The notes: generated from the letters alone by a model not told the origin. DNA of 6,885 nt from Methanimicrococcus sp. (GCA_009776675.1 WRNK01000024.1:1-6885), one strand, 5' to 3'; numbered from the stretch's first letter, positions 1 to 6,799 are shown. Made by a program: numbers and translations.

Positions 1-2655
1 GTTATTTCTGCAGACATCACACTGGATGAAATCCATCAAATTGGAACGGTTGTTATTGATTTTGATGAAAGCCAAACAAACACGGATGCTTTGTTTGATG
101 CCATTTTAAAAGAAGATTATCTTCCCTCTCTCTCAAAAGAACCGCTTCTTTCAAAATCCGATCAATCAGATCATATTGCTTTTGATAAATCCGGTCCGTC
201 CTCTGACCAATCATGCCCGACTGCTTTTGATCAATCCAATCTGCCCTCTGACCAATCATGCCCGATTGCTTTTGATAAAACCGCAGCGAAAGAATCCATT
301 CTAACCTCCCAAACCGGATCCAAAACAAATGAAAAACTCACCCTCAATATCGGCGGCATGACATGTGCGGCTTGTGCTGCAAATATTGAAAAAACCCTCT
401 TGAAAAAGAAGGGCGTGTCTTTTGCCTCTGTTAATTTAGCACTTTTCAAAGGAATGGTTTGGTATGATCCTTCTTTAATCACACCGGATGACATTATTAA
501 AACAATTGTTGATATCGGATATGAAGCCTCCATTGAAAAAACAGATAATTCATCCCATTTTGATATTTTTGAAAAGGAGGCTGTTCTCCAAAGAAACCGT
601 TTCCTTCTTTGCGTCATTATCGGTATTCCGATTATTCTGGGAAACATGAAAATGATGACACCGCTGCTGGATTTTGTTCCCGATTTTTTAACAAACAACT
701 ATTTGCTTTTTTGTCTCACAACACTTTTAATTATCGGTCCCGGACGTCAATTTTTTATTGGCGCCTTTAAAGGCTTAAAAAACAGACTTGCTGACATGAA
801 TATGTTGGTTGCCGCCGGAACAGGGTGTGCTTATTTGGTCAGCGTGGCGTCGACATTTTTTGATTTAGGTCCCGGTTATCACCATCTTTATTATGAAACA
901 GTTGCAATGCTGTTTATTTTTGTCATTTTTGGCAAATATTTGGAAGCTCGAATGCGCGGCAAAACATCCGCAGCCGTCCAAAAATTAATGGGTTTGCAGC
1001 CCAAGACATGCCGTCTTCTAAAAGACGGCAATGAATTTGAAATCCCGATCGAAGTTGTCCAAATTGAAGATATTTTGGTTGTTCGTTCCGGAGAAAAGGT
1101 TCCGGTTGACGGAACCGTTCTTTTCGGGACGTCAACGATTGACGAATCCATGCTCACGGGAGAAAGCCTTCCTGTGGAAAAAGAAGCCGGAAATTCAGTC
1201 ATCGGCGGTACTTTGGTTCTTTCCGGATGGATTCAATTTCGTGCCGAAAAAGTCGGCAAAGACACTGCCCTCTATCAAATTATTCAACTTGTCGAAGAAG
1301 CGCAAACAAAAAAGCCGCCGATTCAAAGATTGGCTGACAAAGTCGCTGGTCGTTTCATCGTTACAATTTTTATTTTATCCGCCTTAGCCTTCTTATTTTG
1401 GTATTTTGTCGGATTTAAATTATTCGCCGTTTCAGACTATCCGGCATATGCAGGCACGAGTCCGTTTTTGTTTTCATTACTGATTTTTGTAACAATTCTG
1501 ATGATTTCATGCCCGTGTGCTGTTGGAATTGCAACGCCCGCAGCTGTTATGGTCGGCACCGGACTTGGCGCCCGAAACGGCATTTTAATTAAAGGCGGAG
1601 ACAGCATTGAAAAAACAAAAGGAATCAAAGCCGTTGTTTTTGACAAAACCGGAACACTCACAATCGGAAAGCCGATGTTGACAGATATTGTTTCTTTGAA
1701 GGCATTTGCCGACATCGGCACAAACACCGACACCGGCATAAGCACTGACGTTGTTGCCGGCTATACAGAACCGGAGTTATTAAAAATCGCAGCGGCTTGT
1801 GAATACGGATCTGAACATCCCATCGCTAAAGCCATTGTCGAAGGTGCAAAAAATCGAAACATCCCAATTGAACAGGTCGATTCTTTTGTTTCAATAACAG
1901 GAAAAGGAATTGAAGCCATTTTTGAAGAGAAGCATGTGTTTCTTGGAACACGTCTCTTTTTTTTGGAAAAGGGTGTTTTGACAGCAACCGCCAAACAAGA
2001 AGAGCAAATTCAGCAGCTCGAAAAAGAAGGCAAAACGGTCATTTTAATGGCAATTGACCACGTTTTTGTTTCTTTATTTGCGGTATCCGATACCCTCAAA
2101 GACGCATCGGCATCTGCGGTTTCAAAACTTTTGGACATGGGTCTTTTCGTATACATGCTGACAGGGGATAACGAAAGAACAGCAAAATCTATTGCTCAAA
2201 AAGCCGGCATTGATGAAAATCATGTGATTTCAGAAGTCCTTCCCGAAAACAAAGCCAATAAAATCAAAGAACTTCAATCTCAAAAAATATCTGCGGCGAT
2301 GGTCGGTGACGGCGTCAATGATGCCCCCGCTTTGACACAAGCCGACGTCGGCATTGCGATGGGCGCAGGAACCGACATATCCATTGAATCAGCCGACATC
2401 GTTTTAATCCAAAACAACCCCGAAGATGTTGCCGCAGCCATTCATTTAAGCCGATTAACGATTCGAAAAATAAAACAAAATTTGATTTGGGCATTTGGAT
2501 ACAATGCCATTGGAATCCCGATTGCTGCCGGAATTCTCTTTCCGATTTTCCACACCGTTTTAATTACTCCCGAGATGGCTGCCGCTTTTATGGCACTCAG
2601 TTCGGTATCCGTGACATTAAATTCCCTGTTAATGACACGAGCCAAAATTAAGTAA
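1..2655 (+). CDS. copA: Copper-exporting P1B-type ATPase CopA (5' end outside window)
   Basis: This integral membrane P-type ATPase uses ATP to pump Cu(+) out of the cytoplasm. The frame is open from base 1 with no convincing start, so the N-terminus lies upstream. Numbering codons from base 1, residues 1-40 look like the end of a first heavy-metal-associated (HMA) domain. A polar linker with a 15-residue repeat follows (about 53-97), then a complete second HMA domain (112-179) with GMTCAAC and its metal-binding pair C122/C125. Membrane segments begin near residue 201. Also visible are the actuator TGES at 386-389, CPC in TM6 at 504-506, phosphorylated D548 in DKTGTLT, HP at 606-607, MLTGDN at 719-724 and GDGVND at 769-774. 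YN (834-835) in TM7 and MALSS (864-868) in TM8 are typical of Cu(+) pumps rather than Zn/Cd pumps. The visible part is 884 residues. A short polar insertion follows the phosphorylation site. It converges on srp54. Confidence 0.96.
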   Translation, partial: VISADITLDEIHQIGTVVIDFDESQTNTDALFDAILKEDYLPSLSKEPLLSKSDQSDHIAFDKSGPSSDQSCPTAFDQSNLPSDQSCPIAFDKTAAKESILTSQTGSKTNEKLTLNIGGMTCAACAANIEKTLLKKKGVSFASVNLALFKGMVWYDPSLITPDDIIKTIVDIGYEASIEKTDNSSHFDIFEKEAVLQRNRFLLCVIIGIPIILGNMKMMTPLLDFVPDFLTNNYLLFCLTTLLIIGPGRQFFIGAFKGLKNRLADMNMLVAAGTGCAYLVSVASTFFDLGPGYHHLYYETVAMLFIFVIFGKYLEARMRGKTSAAVQKLMGLQPKTCRLLKDGNEFEIPIEVVQIEDILVVRSGEKVPVDGTVLFGTSTIDESMLTGESLPVEKEAGNSVIGGTLVLSGWIQFRAEKVGKDTALYQIIQLVEEAQTKKPPIQRLADKVAGRFIVTIFILSALAFLFWYFVGFKLFAVSDYPAYAGTSPFLFSLLIFVTILMISCPCAVGIATPAAVMVGTGLGARNGILIKGGDSIEKTKGIKAVVFDKTGTLTIGKPMLTDIVSLKAFADIGTNTDTGISTDVVAGYTEPELLKIAAACEYGSEHPIAKAIVEGAKNRNIPIEQVDSFVSITGKGIEAIFEEKHVFLGTRLFFLEKGVLTATAKQEEQIQQLEKEGKTVILMAIDHVFVSLFAVSDTLKDASASAVSKLLDMGLFVYMLTGDNERTAKSIAQKAGIDENHVISEVLPENKANKIKELQSQKISAAMVGDGVNDAPALTQADVGIAMGAGTDISIESADIVLIQNNPEDVAAAIHLSRLTIRKIKQNLIWAFGYNAIGIPIAAGILFPIFHTVLITPEMAAAFMALSSVSVTLNSLLMTRAKIK
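157..291 (+). repeat. 45-bp in-frame tandem repeat in the CopA inter-HMA linker
   Basis: Three consecutive 45-bp units start at 157, 202 and 247, each encoding a 15-residue unit built on SDQS..xAFD. Units two and three are the most alike: the 32 bases at 200-231 and 245-276 differ only at one position (221 versus 266). Unit one is more diverged. The period is a multiple of three, so the frame is kept. The second and third units carry a Cys-Pro (SDQSCP) that the first has as Asp-His. The repeat lies between two metal-binding domains, where linker length usually tolerates variation. Confidence 0.85.
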
Positions 2656-2730
2656 AAAAACAAGAAAAAGAAAAAAGGAAAATGGCTACAGCATTCAATT
2701 CTTTGTTAAGACACGAACATAAATCAAATG

Positions 2731-2785
2731 AAAAAAACAAAAAACAAGAAAAAGAAAACAAAAAAAAACAAGAAAAGGAAAAAGA
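2731..2785 (-). terminator. Oligo-T tract terminating srp54
   Basis: Read on the minus strand, this stretch is a series of T runs separated by C or G. They include a run of nine (complement of 2760-2768) about 30 nt past the srp54 stop and a run of seven (complement of 2731-2737). Archaeal RNA polymerase terminates intrinsically at such U-rich runs without needing a hairpin. The same sequence gives no T runs on the plus strand, so it does not explain termination of copA, which arrives from the other side. Confidence 0.6.
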
Positions 2786-2799
2786 AAATCCTTCACAAA

Positions 2800-4167
2800 T
2801 CAGAATGGGAATTTTCCGCCCGCATTCATATTTCCGTCCATTCCTTTCTTCATCATTTTTTGCATGTTGCGACCGCCACCTTTTCCGGCGAAGTTTTTAA
2901 AGGCATTTTGCATGGTTTTGTGATACTTCAAAAGTTCACGGACGTCTTCGGGGCTTCTGCCGGATCCGATTGCAATGCGTTTGATGTGGGTGGAACCAAT
3001 GGTTTTCGGATCGTTGCGTTCGCTGTCGGTCATGGATTCCATAATCACTTTGTAATATTTCATTTTTAGACTGGTGGTTTCCAATTCTTTATCGGACAAT
3101 TTCGCACCGCCAAGACCCATTGAGCCTAACGGCAGCATATTCAAAATTTGTTTGAGGGGTCCCATTTTATTCATGGCTTCAAGCTGGGCATACATATCGT
3201 TTAATGTAAAACGCCCTTTTATGATGTTATCCACATTCAAATCGGATTCTTTCATGGACTCCTGCACTTTTTCAAGCAGCGACTGCAAATCACCCATTCC
3301 AAGCAATCTCGAAATGAATCGATCTGTATCGAATCGTTCGAAATCATCCGATGTTTCGCCGGTACCGATAAAAGCAATGGGAGCATTTGTTTCAGAAACG
3401 GCAGACAATGCGCCGCCGCCTTTTGCGGTACCATCTAATTTTGTGATAATAATTCCGGTCACGCCCACAGCGTCATTGAAAGCTTTGGCTTGCTGGCCCG
3501 CCAGTTGACCAATCGCCGCATCCAAAACCAAGTATCTTTGATCCGGTTTTGCAGCAGCATGGATATTTTCCATTTCTTGAATCAAATCCGATTCAAGGGC
3601 GTGGCGGCCGGCAGTGTCGATAATTTTGATGTCGTATTTTTCAATTTCTTTCATACCGCGCACAACGATTCCGACGGCATCTTTTTCGTTTTCTTCGCCG
3701 TAGAAATGAACATTGAGTTTGGCACACAGTGTTTTCAATTGCTGATAAGCGCCCGGTCTGAAGTTATCGGCGCAGATAACAGCCGGTTTTAATCCTTTCT
3801 TTTGGAAATAGCGTGCCAATTTTGCAACGGAGGTTGTTTTGCCGCTTCCTTGAAGACCGACCATCATAATGGTTTGAGACTTTAATTCGACTTGAGCGCC
3901 TTGACCCATTATGCCGACCATTTCTTGATACACAATTTTAACAACATGTTCGCGCGGATCAGCACCCTTTTCCGGCGTCTCTTTTAATGAACGCTCTTTA
4001 ATGCGTTTTGACATTTCCATGACAAGTTTTACGTTCACATCCGACGTCAAAAGAGCACGTTGAATATCTTTGACAACCTCATTGACGATATTTTCATCAA
4101 TGCGGCCTGCACCGACCAATTTTCTTAAAGCGCTTTGGAGGGAATTTCCCAAGTTATCCATGACCAT
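2800..4167 (-). CDS. srp54: Signal recognition particle protein SRP54 (GTPase)
   Basis: SRP54 binds signal peptides of nascent proteins and the SRP RNA, and with its receptor FtsY delivers ribosomes to the membrane translocon. The 455-residue protein is complete and near the usual archaeal length. It has the N-terminal helical bundle (about 1-90), then the GTPase domain with P-loop GLQGSGKTT (104-112), ADNFRPGA (133-140), DTAGR (184-188), DAAIGQ (216-221) and TKLDG (242-246). The methionine-rich M domain (about 310-455) carries MGPLKQ, the RNA-binding [17 protein letters not shown] and a Met/Lys/Gly-rich tail. The ATG at 4167 is chosen because archaeal homologues begin MVMD or MVLD, and because AAAAAAGG precedes it on the coding strand; an ATG two codons later is also possible. 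The usual Thr of the ADTFRPGA motif is Asn at 135. The gene is monocistronic here, convergent with copA and divergent from the lipoprotein gene. Confidence 0.98.
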   Translation of the reverse strand: MVMDNLGNSLQSALRKLVGAGRIDENIVNEVVKDIQRALLTSDVNVKLVMEMSKRIKERSLKETPEKGADPREHVVKIVYQEMVGIMGQGAQVELKSQTIMMVGLQGSGKTTSVAKLARYFQKKGLKPAVICADNFRPGAYQQLKTLCAKLNVHFYGEENEKDAVGIVVRGMKEIEKYDIKIIDTAGRHALESDLIQEMENIHAAAKPDQRYLVLDAAIGQLAGQQAKAFNDAVGVTGIIITKLDGTAKGGGALSAVSETNAPIAFIGTGETSDDFERFDTDRFISRLLGMGDLQSLLEKVQESMKESDLNVDNIIKGRFTLNDMYAQLEAMNKMGPLKQILNMLPLGSMGLGGAKLSDKELETTSLKMKYYKVIMESMTDSERNDPKTIGSTHIKRIAIGSGRSPEDVRELLKYHKTMQNAFKNFAGKGGGRNMQKMMKKGMDGNMNAGGKFPF

Positions 4168-4318
4168 AATAATTTCCTTTTTTGAAGTGAATAGTTATAC
4201 GATGGGATATGTCTTGAAGTTTAAAAGAGTTTTTGAAAAAAAATGAAAAAAAAATAAAACCTATTCATTTCATCCGAGATACAATAAATTTTTAAGAATC
4301 AACATTCATTTTGGTACC
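4168..4318. promoter_or_regulatory. Divergent promoter region of srp54 and the lipoprotein gene
   Basis: This 151-bp AT-rich gap separates two divergent start codons, so both promoters should lie in it. For srp54 the minus-strand leader ends in AAAAAAGGAAATTATT before the ATG, a partial Shine-Dalgarno. Candidate TATA-like stretches on that strand are the complements of 4219-4226 and 4250-4262, neither a good match to TTTATATA. For the plus-strand gene, AATAAATTTTTAAG (about 4283-4296) is TATA-like but would leave a leader of only a few bases, and an A-rich stretch near 4250-4258 would leave about 40. No clear Shine-Dalgarno precedes the ATG at 4319. The exact boxes are uncertain. Confidence 0.5.
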
Positions 4319-5152
4319 ATGAAAAAAAGTTTTTTAATTTTTCTCATATTCATTCTTTTTGCAGCTGTTTCTTTCAGCGGTTGTTTGGGCTTGCTCTCAG
4401 ATTCCGGCGAAACGAACGAAACAGATGTGAATATTTCAGAAATTTATGATTTGAATGTTTTTATTCCGACAGTCAGCGGTCATGAAAAGGTTGTGGAATC
4501 CGGAACATATTTCACGGTTTCAAATTCTTCCGACGTTCAAGTTGTTTTGTTGGTTGATAATAAAAAAGAAATTCAAATTCTTAAGGAAACCGGACTTTTC
4601 GGGCTTTCAAGCACGCGTATCAAGGATGTTTATTTTATCACAAATGAAAACTTTTCAATGACGACAGACGGTATTAATGAAACCGTCTCATCGCCTGTCA
4701 TTTTACCGTTAGAATATGCACAAAAAGAATCCTCCAGAGATGTAAAATTAATTCTTGAGGAAAATTTTTCAGGCATTTTGGTTTATACAATGACTCCGAT
4801 GATTGGCAGCAATTCTTTTTCTGTCAACGACGGCACCCAAGCTGTCCAAATTATTTTATCCGAGGACTATGAAACCGGAAACCGCCTTTTTGGAAAACCA
4901 TCCCCTAACCCTGACTCAATTCAAACCGATTCAAACGGGCAAAAAATATTGACATGGAATGCACCGATTGGAAATGTCAGCGTGAAGTATTATAAAAACA
5001 GCGCACCCTTTTATTTCACTCTTGCCAGCATTGTTTTGCTTGCGCTCATAGGACTTATTTGGTTCAGATATCAATATCAAATCCGAAAGTTAAGACAAAT
5101 CACGCATTTGTCTGATCCGAATTCTGAAGAAGGATTCAGAAATAAAAAATGA
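4319..5152 (+). CDS. Membrane-anchored lipoprotein, DUF5803-like
   Basis: This 277-residue protein begins with a Lys-Lys-plus-hydrophobic signal peptide (1-21) ending in FSGC, a lipobox that makes C22 the probable lipid-modified residue. A beta-rich extracytoplasmic domain follows (about 35-228). One transmembrane helix lies near 231-250 (YFTLASIVLLALIGLIWF), with a basic cytoplasmic tail, so it is probably tethered at both ends. The stretch FGKPSP...ILTWNAPIGNVSVKYY just before the helix resembles, from memory, the FLLGRVSP...VRVRWDD...ISVRYY ending of haloarchaeal DUF5803 lipoproteins, which also have a signal cysteine and C-terminal helix. No catalytic motif is apparent and the function is unknown. 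It is followed on the same strand, after the 34-bp repeats, by the ABC ATPase, but the 152-bp gap does not argue strongly for an operon. Confidence 0.8.
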   Translation: MKKSFLIFLIFILFAAVSFSGCLGLLSDSGETNETDVNISEIYDLNVFIPTVSGHEKVVESGTYFTVSNSSDVQVVLLVDNKKEIQILKETGLFGLSSTRIKDVYFITNENFSMTTDGINETVSSPVILPLEYAQKESSRDVKLILEENFSGILVYTMTPMIGSNSFSVNDGTQAVQIILSEDYETGNRLFGKPSPNPDSIQTDSNGQKILTWNAPIGNVSVKYYKNSAPFYFTLASIVLLALIGLIWFRYQYQIRKLRQITHLSDPNSEEGFRNKK

Positions 5153-5182
5153 AGCATGTGACCAAAGAACATGACATAAAAA

Positions 5183-5284
5183 ATGATACATACAACGCCA
5201 AATACAAGACAAAAAAATGATACATACAACGCCAAACACAAGACAAAAAAATGATACACACAACGCCAAATACTTGATATAAAA
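5183..5284. repeat. Three-copy 34-bp tandem repeat
   Basis: Units run 5183-5216, 5217-5250 and 5251-5284. Each begins ATGATACA, carries CAACGCCAAA in the middle and ends in an A run. Units one and two are nearly identical. Unit three matches over its first 23 bases, apart from one change, then diverges to TTGATATAAAA. A poorly matching fourth unit may lie just before (about 5161-5182, CCAAAGAACATGACATAAAA). The period is not a multiple of three and the units have no stop on the reverse strand, which produces overlapping false open frames there. The repeat fills the gap between the lipoprotein gene and the ABC ATPase gene. Confidence 0.9.
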
Positions 5285-5287
5285 AAT
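5276..5287 (+). promoter_or_regulatory. TATA-like element upstream of the ABC ATPase
   Basis: GATATAAAAAAT, in the tail of the third 34-bp repeat unit, resembles an archaeal TATA box. Its spacing would put the transcription start about at the ATG (5305), giving a nearly leaderless message. That conflicts with the good ribosome binding site at 5288-5296. It may therefore be fortuitous, with transcription instead starting further upstream. Confidence 0.3.
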
Positions 5288-5296
5288 AAGGCGTGA
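5288..5296 (+). promoter_or_regulatory. Ribosome binding site deciding the ABC ATPase start
   Basis: AAGGCGTGA matches the archaeal Shine-Dalgarno GGAGGTGA at GG and GTGA, ending 8 nt before the ATG at 5305. An alternative in-frame GTG at 5293 lies inside this site and has no such sequence before it, so the ATG is the better start. Confidence 0.65.
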
Positions 5297-5304
5297 GATA
5301 CAAT

Positions 5305-6093
5305 ATGGAAAAATCACCGCTCATTGACTTTAATAATATTTCCGTCATCAAAGAAGATCGTTTGATATTAGATCAAATTTCACTTACGATTGGCGCAGGT
5401 GAAAATGTTGCTATTATCGGTCCAAACGGTTCCGGAAAATCTTCTCTCATTAAAGTGATGACAAGAGAATATTATCCGCTTGCAGACGTTTCCGATTTAA
5501 GAATGAAGATCATGGGCGAAGAACTTTGGAACATTTTTGATTTGCGCCGGCAGCTTGGAATCATCACCACCGACCTTCAAAGTTTATGTTTGAGAGATGT
5601 GACTGTTTTTGAAACCGTTTTGTCCGGCTTTTTTTCAAGTATCGGCATCTATGATATTTTTAGTGTTAATACTGAAATGAAAGCCACTGCCTATGAAATT
5701 TTAAAATTTTTAAATATTTCTCATCTTTCAGACAAGAAAATGACACAAATTTCCACCGGAGAAGCTCGAAAAGTTTTAATCGCCAGAGCCTTGGTTCATG
5801 ACCCTCAAGCATTGGTTTTAGATGAGCCGACAAACAGTTTGGATATGAAATCCCTGTCCCAATTCAGAAAAACAATCAGCGGGATCGCCAAAGCCGGCAA
5901 AAATATTATTATGGTCACACATGATTTGTCTGACATTATCCCCGAAATTTCGCGCGTTATTCTGATTAAAAACGGCAGAATTTTTGCAGACGGTCCGAAG
6001 GATACCATCCTGACAAATGACAATTTAACAGCGCTTTTTGACGTTCCTGTAACCGTTCACAAAAATGGCCAATATTACGTTGCTTTTTGCTAA
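5305..6093 (+). CDS. ABC transporter ATP-binding protein, ModF-like (COG1119 type)
   Basis: This is a 262-residue soluble ATP-binding cassette without membrane segments. It has Walker A GPNGSGKS (39-46), Q-loop Gln near 92, signature STGEA (150-154), Walker B ALVLDE (169-174), D-loop NSLD (177-180) and switch His206 in VTHD. The segment VLSGFFSSIGIY (105-116) and the ending ILIKNGRIFADGPKDTILT are, from memory, hallmarks of the COG1119 family, which includes the C-terminal half of ModF. Members are often encoded without a permease. The substrate and partner are unknown; the ModF name comes from similarity and does not establish molybdate transport. No permease or binding-protein gene is adjacent, although a lipoprotein gene lies just upstream. 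The ATG at 5305 is preferred over the GTG at 5293 because of the Shine-Dalgarno spacing. Confidence 0.9.
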   Translation: MEKSPLIDFNNISVIKEDRLILDQISLTIGAGENVAIIGPNGSGKSSLIKVMTREYYPLADVSDLRMKIMGEELWNIFDLRRQLGIITTDLQSLCLRDVTVFETVLSGFFSSIGIYDIFSVNTEMKATAYEILKFLNISHLSDKKMTQISTGEARKVLIARALVHDPQALVLDEPTNSLDMKSLSQFRKTISGIAKAGKNIIMVTHDLSDIIPEISRVILIKNGRIFADGPKDTILTNDNLTALFDVPVTVHKNGQYYVAFC

Positions 6094-6172
6094 ATTCAAA
6101 AATCCAAAAACATCCAAATTTGAAGAATTTGATTTCAGCAACAGATCAAATCAAAAAAAGCGTCAACATTTT

Positions 6173-6261
6173 AAAAAAAGAAAGAAAAAATAGAAAGAAG
6201 AAGAAAAAAAAATAGAAAGAAAAAAAGAAAGAAAAAAAGAAAGAAAAAATAGAAAAAAAGA
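6173..6261. repeat. A/G homopurine tract
   Basis: The plus strand is 89 bases of A and G interrupted only by three T residues (6191, 6213, 6250), each in a TAG. It is built from irregular repeats of units like AAAAAAAGAAAG and AAAAAATAGAAAG. On the minus strand it reads as oligo-T runs, up to nine at 6204-6212, which could stop transcripts coming from the candidate small gene at 6427-6525. It gives no U runs to the upstream ABC ATPase transcript. Confidence 0.85.
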
Positions 6262-6358
6262 TCAAAACAAATAACAAAGCGCTTGTTTCATCTGCAAAAC
6301 ACGATTGATCAAAATGAAAAATCAAGAAGAAAGCAATTGTTTGAAAATAAATTTGAAA

Positions 6359-6382
6359 TCATTTGCCTTCGCAGACAAATGA
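6359..6382. repeat. Inverted repeat, 7-bp arms
   Basis: TCATTTG (6359-6365) and CAAATGA (6376-6382) are perfect reverse complements around a 10-base loop, CCTTCGCAGA. It sits 9 nt from the larger palindrome at 6392-6412. Its role is unknown; a weak hairpin in an RNA from either strand is possible. Confidence 0.55.
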
Positions 6383-6391
6383 CAAAACAGA

Positions 6392-6412
6392 TTGAATAAA
6401 GACTTTATTCAA
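6392..6412 (-). terminator. 21-bp perfect palindrome, possible 3' hairpin of the small minus-strand gene
   Basis: TTGAATAAAG (6392-6401) and CTTTATTCAA (6403-6412) are perfect arms around a single A. On the minus strand it lies 14 nt past the stop codon of the Lys/Ala-rich ORF and directly after a run of six T. This position suits a 3' hairpin or transcript end, but the near-zero spacer is equally typical of a DNA site for a dimeric protein. Confidence 0.4.
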
Positions 6413-6426
6413 AAAACAACACGGAT

Positions 6427-6525
6427 TTATTTTTTCTTTGTTCCGCATGCTGCTCTTTTTGGTGCTTCTTTTGCTGCTGGTTTTGCTTTCTTTGCCGGTG
6501 CTTTTGTTGCTTCTGCTTTTGCCAT
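6427..6525 (-). CDS. Candidate 32-residue Lys/Ala-rich basic microprotein
   Basis: From an ATG at 6525 to a TAA at 6427-6429 the minus strand encodes MAKAEATKAPAKKAKPAA and then KEAPKRAACGTKKK. It contains 11 Ala, 10 Lys, 3 Pro, 1 Arg and only 2 Glu, so it is strongly basic. The composition resembles the disordered Lys/Ala/Pro tails of histone H1-like and other nucleic-acid-binding proteins; I do not recognise a family. Support comes from context: a strong TATA-like box about 85 nt upstream, a hairpin near the predicted transcript start, a GC-richer stretch exactly bounded by start and stop, and a palindrome past the stop. Against it: the ORF is short, all 11 Ala codons are GCA (so it could be a GCA/AAA low-complexity tract), and only a weak purine-rich GAGAGAAG stands in for a Shine-Dalgarno. 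The single Cys is in AACGT near the C-terminus. Confidence 0.5.
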   Translation of the reverse strand: MAKAEATKAPAKKAKPAAKEAPKRAACGTKKK

Positions 6526-6568
6526 ATTATCTTCTCTCTTTATGGGTGTGGAGAACAAATTATTAATT

Positions 6569-6584
6569 GAATTCCGAAGAATCC
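6569..6584 (-). other. UUCG-capped hairpin in the leader of the small minus-strand gene
   Basis: On the minus strand the sequence is GGATTC-TTCG-GAATTC, six pairs (one G-U) closed by C(UUCG)G, an exceptionally stable RNA tetraloop. It lies 44 nt upstream of the ATG at 6525, and just after the transcription start expected from the TATA box at 6608-6620. The plus-strand reading has a CGAA loop and no following T run, so it is not an obvious terminator there. Confidence 0.5.
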
Positions 6585-6606
6585 TAAAAAACAATCTACC
6601 TTCAAA

Positions 6607-6620
6607 TTATATATATTTAT
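6607..6620 (-). promoter_or_regulatory. Strong TATA box, probably for the small minus-strand gene
   Basis: On the minus strand this reads ATAAATATATATAA, a very good archaeal TATA box. Start sites about 25 bp downstream would fall near 6588, giving a leader of roughly 60 nt to the ATG at 6525, a plausible length for methanogens. The core is nearly symmetric, so it could instead serve the plus strand, with a leader of about 150 nt to the gene at 6800. Confidence 0.5.
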
Positions 6621-6799
6621 CTATGTCTCGTTTTTTCATGATTTATTCTTTGATTATTATTAAATTATTTCGTACAAAAATTAAAAGAAATTAAATTATT
6701 TTTGTGAATCTGTTCCGGTTTTTGAATATTTGTGCTTTTTTTGTGAGGATTCAAATATTTTGACTTCTAATATTTCAAAAAAAGACAAAAAGGCAAATT

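Larger units (their letters stand above)
6094..6799. other. 706-bp spacer with little conventional coding
   Basis: This AT-rich stretch lies between the ABC ATPase and the carbonic anhydrase-like gene. It holds a short possible hairpin after the ABC gene (CAAATT-TGAAG-AATTTG, 6115-6131), a homopurine tract, two inverted repeats, and a candidate minus-strand small gene with its own promoter elements. These are listed separately. Bases 6262-6358 and 6626-6715 show nothing else I can support. No tRNA or rRNA is seen. Confidence 0.7.

Noticed and set aside
91..99. TTG at 91 as the start of the copper ATPase
   Set aside because: The same frame is open back to base 1 and the upstream codons continue a metal-binding domain, so this is an internal Leu codon of a gene that begins outside the window.
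53..328. Minus-strand ORF with repeated [10 protein letters not shown] units
   Set aside because: It is the antisense shadow of the 45-bp repeat in the copper ATPase, whose sense frame encodes a well-conserved protein.
2682..2900. Plus-strand ORF of 72 codons starting ATGGCTACAGC, with AAAAAGGAAA before it
   Set aside because: The start context is decent, but the product is a Lys/Glu/Asn string from the A-rich spacer and then runs about 100 bases antisense into the conserved srp54 3' end, with no family resemblance.
5183..5284. CRISPR array
   Set aside because: The units are directly adjacent with no unique spacers and only three copies, so this is a plain tandem repeat; no cas genes are present.
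5077..5351. Three overlapping minus-strand ORFs rich in Phe, Cys and Leu
   Set aside because: They are read from the reverse of the 34-bp repeat, whose period is not a multiple of three and which lacks stops on that strand, so all three frames stay open artificially.
6392..6694. Plus-strand 100-codon ORF with a Phe/Ala-rich hydrophobic stretch
   Set aside because: It starts at a TTG inside the palindrome with no ribosome binding site. The hydrophobic part is the antisense of the Lys/Ala-rich ORF, and the rest is AT-rich spacer.
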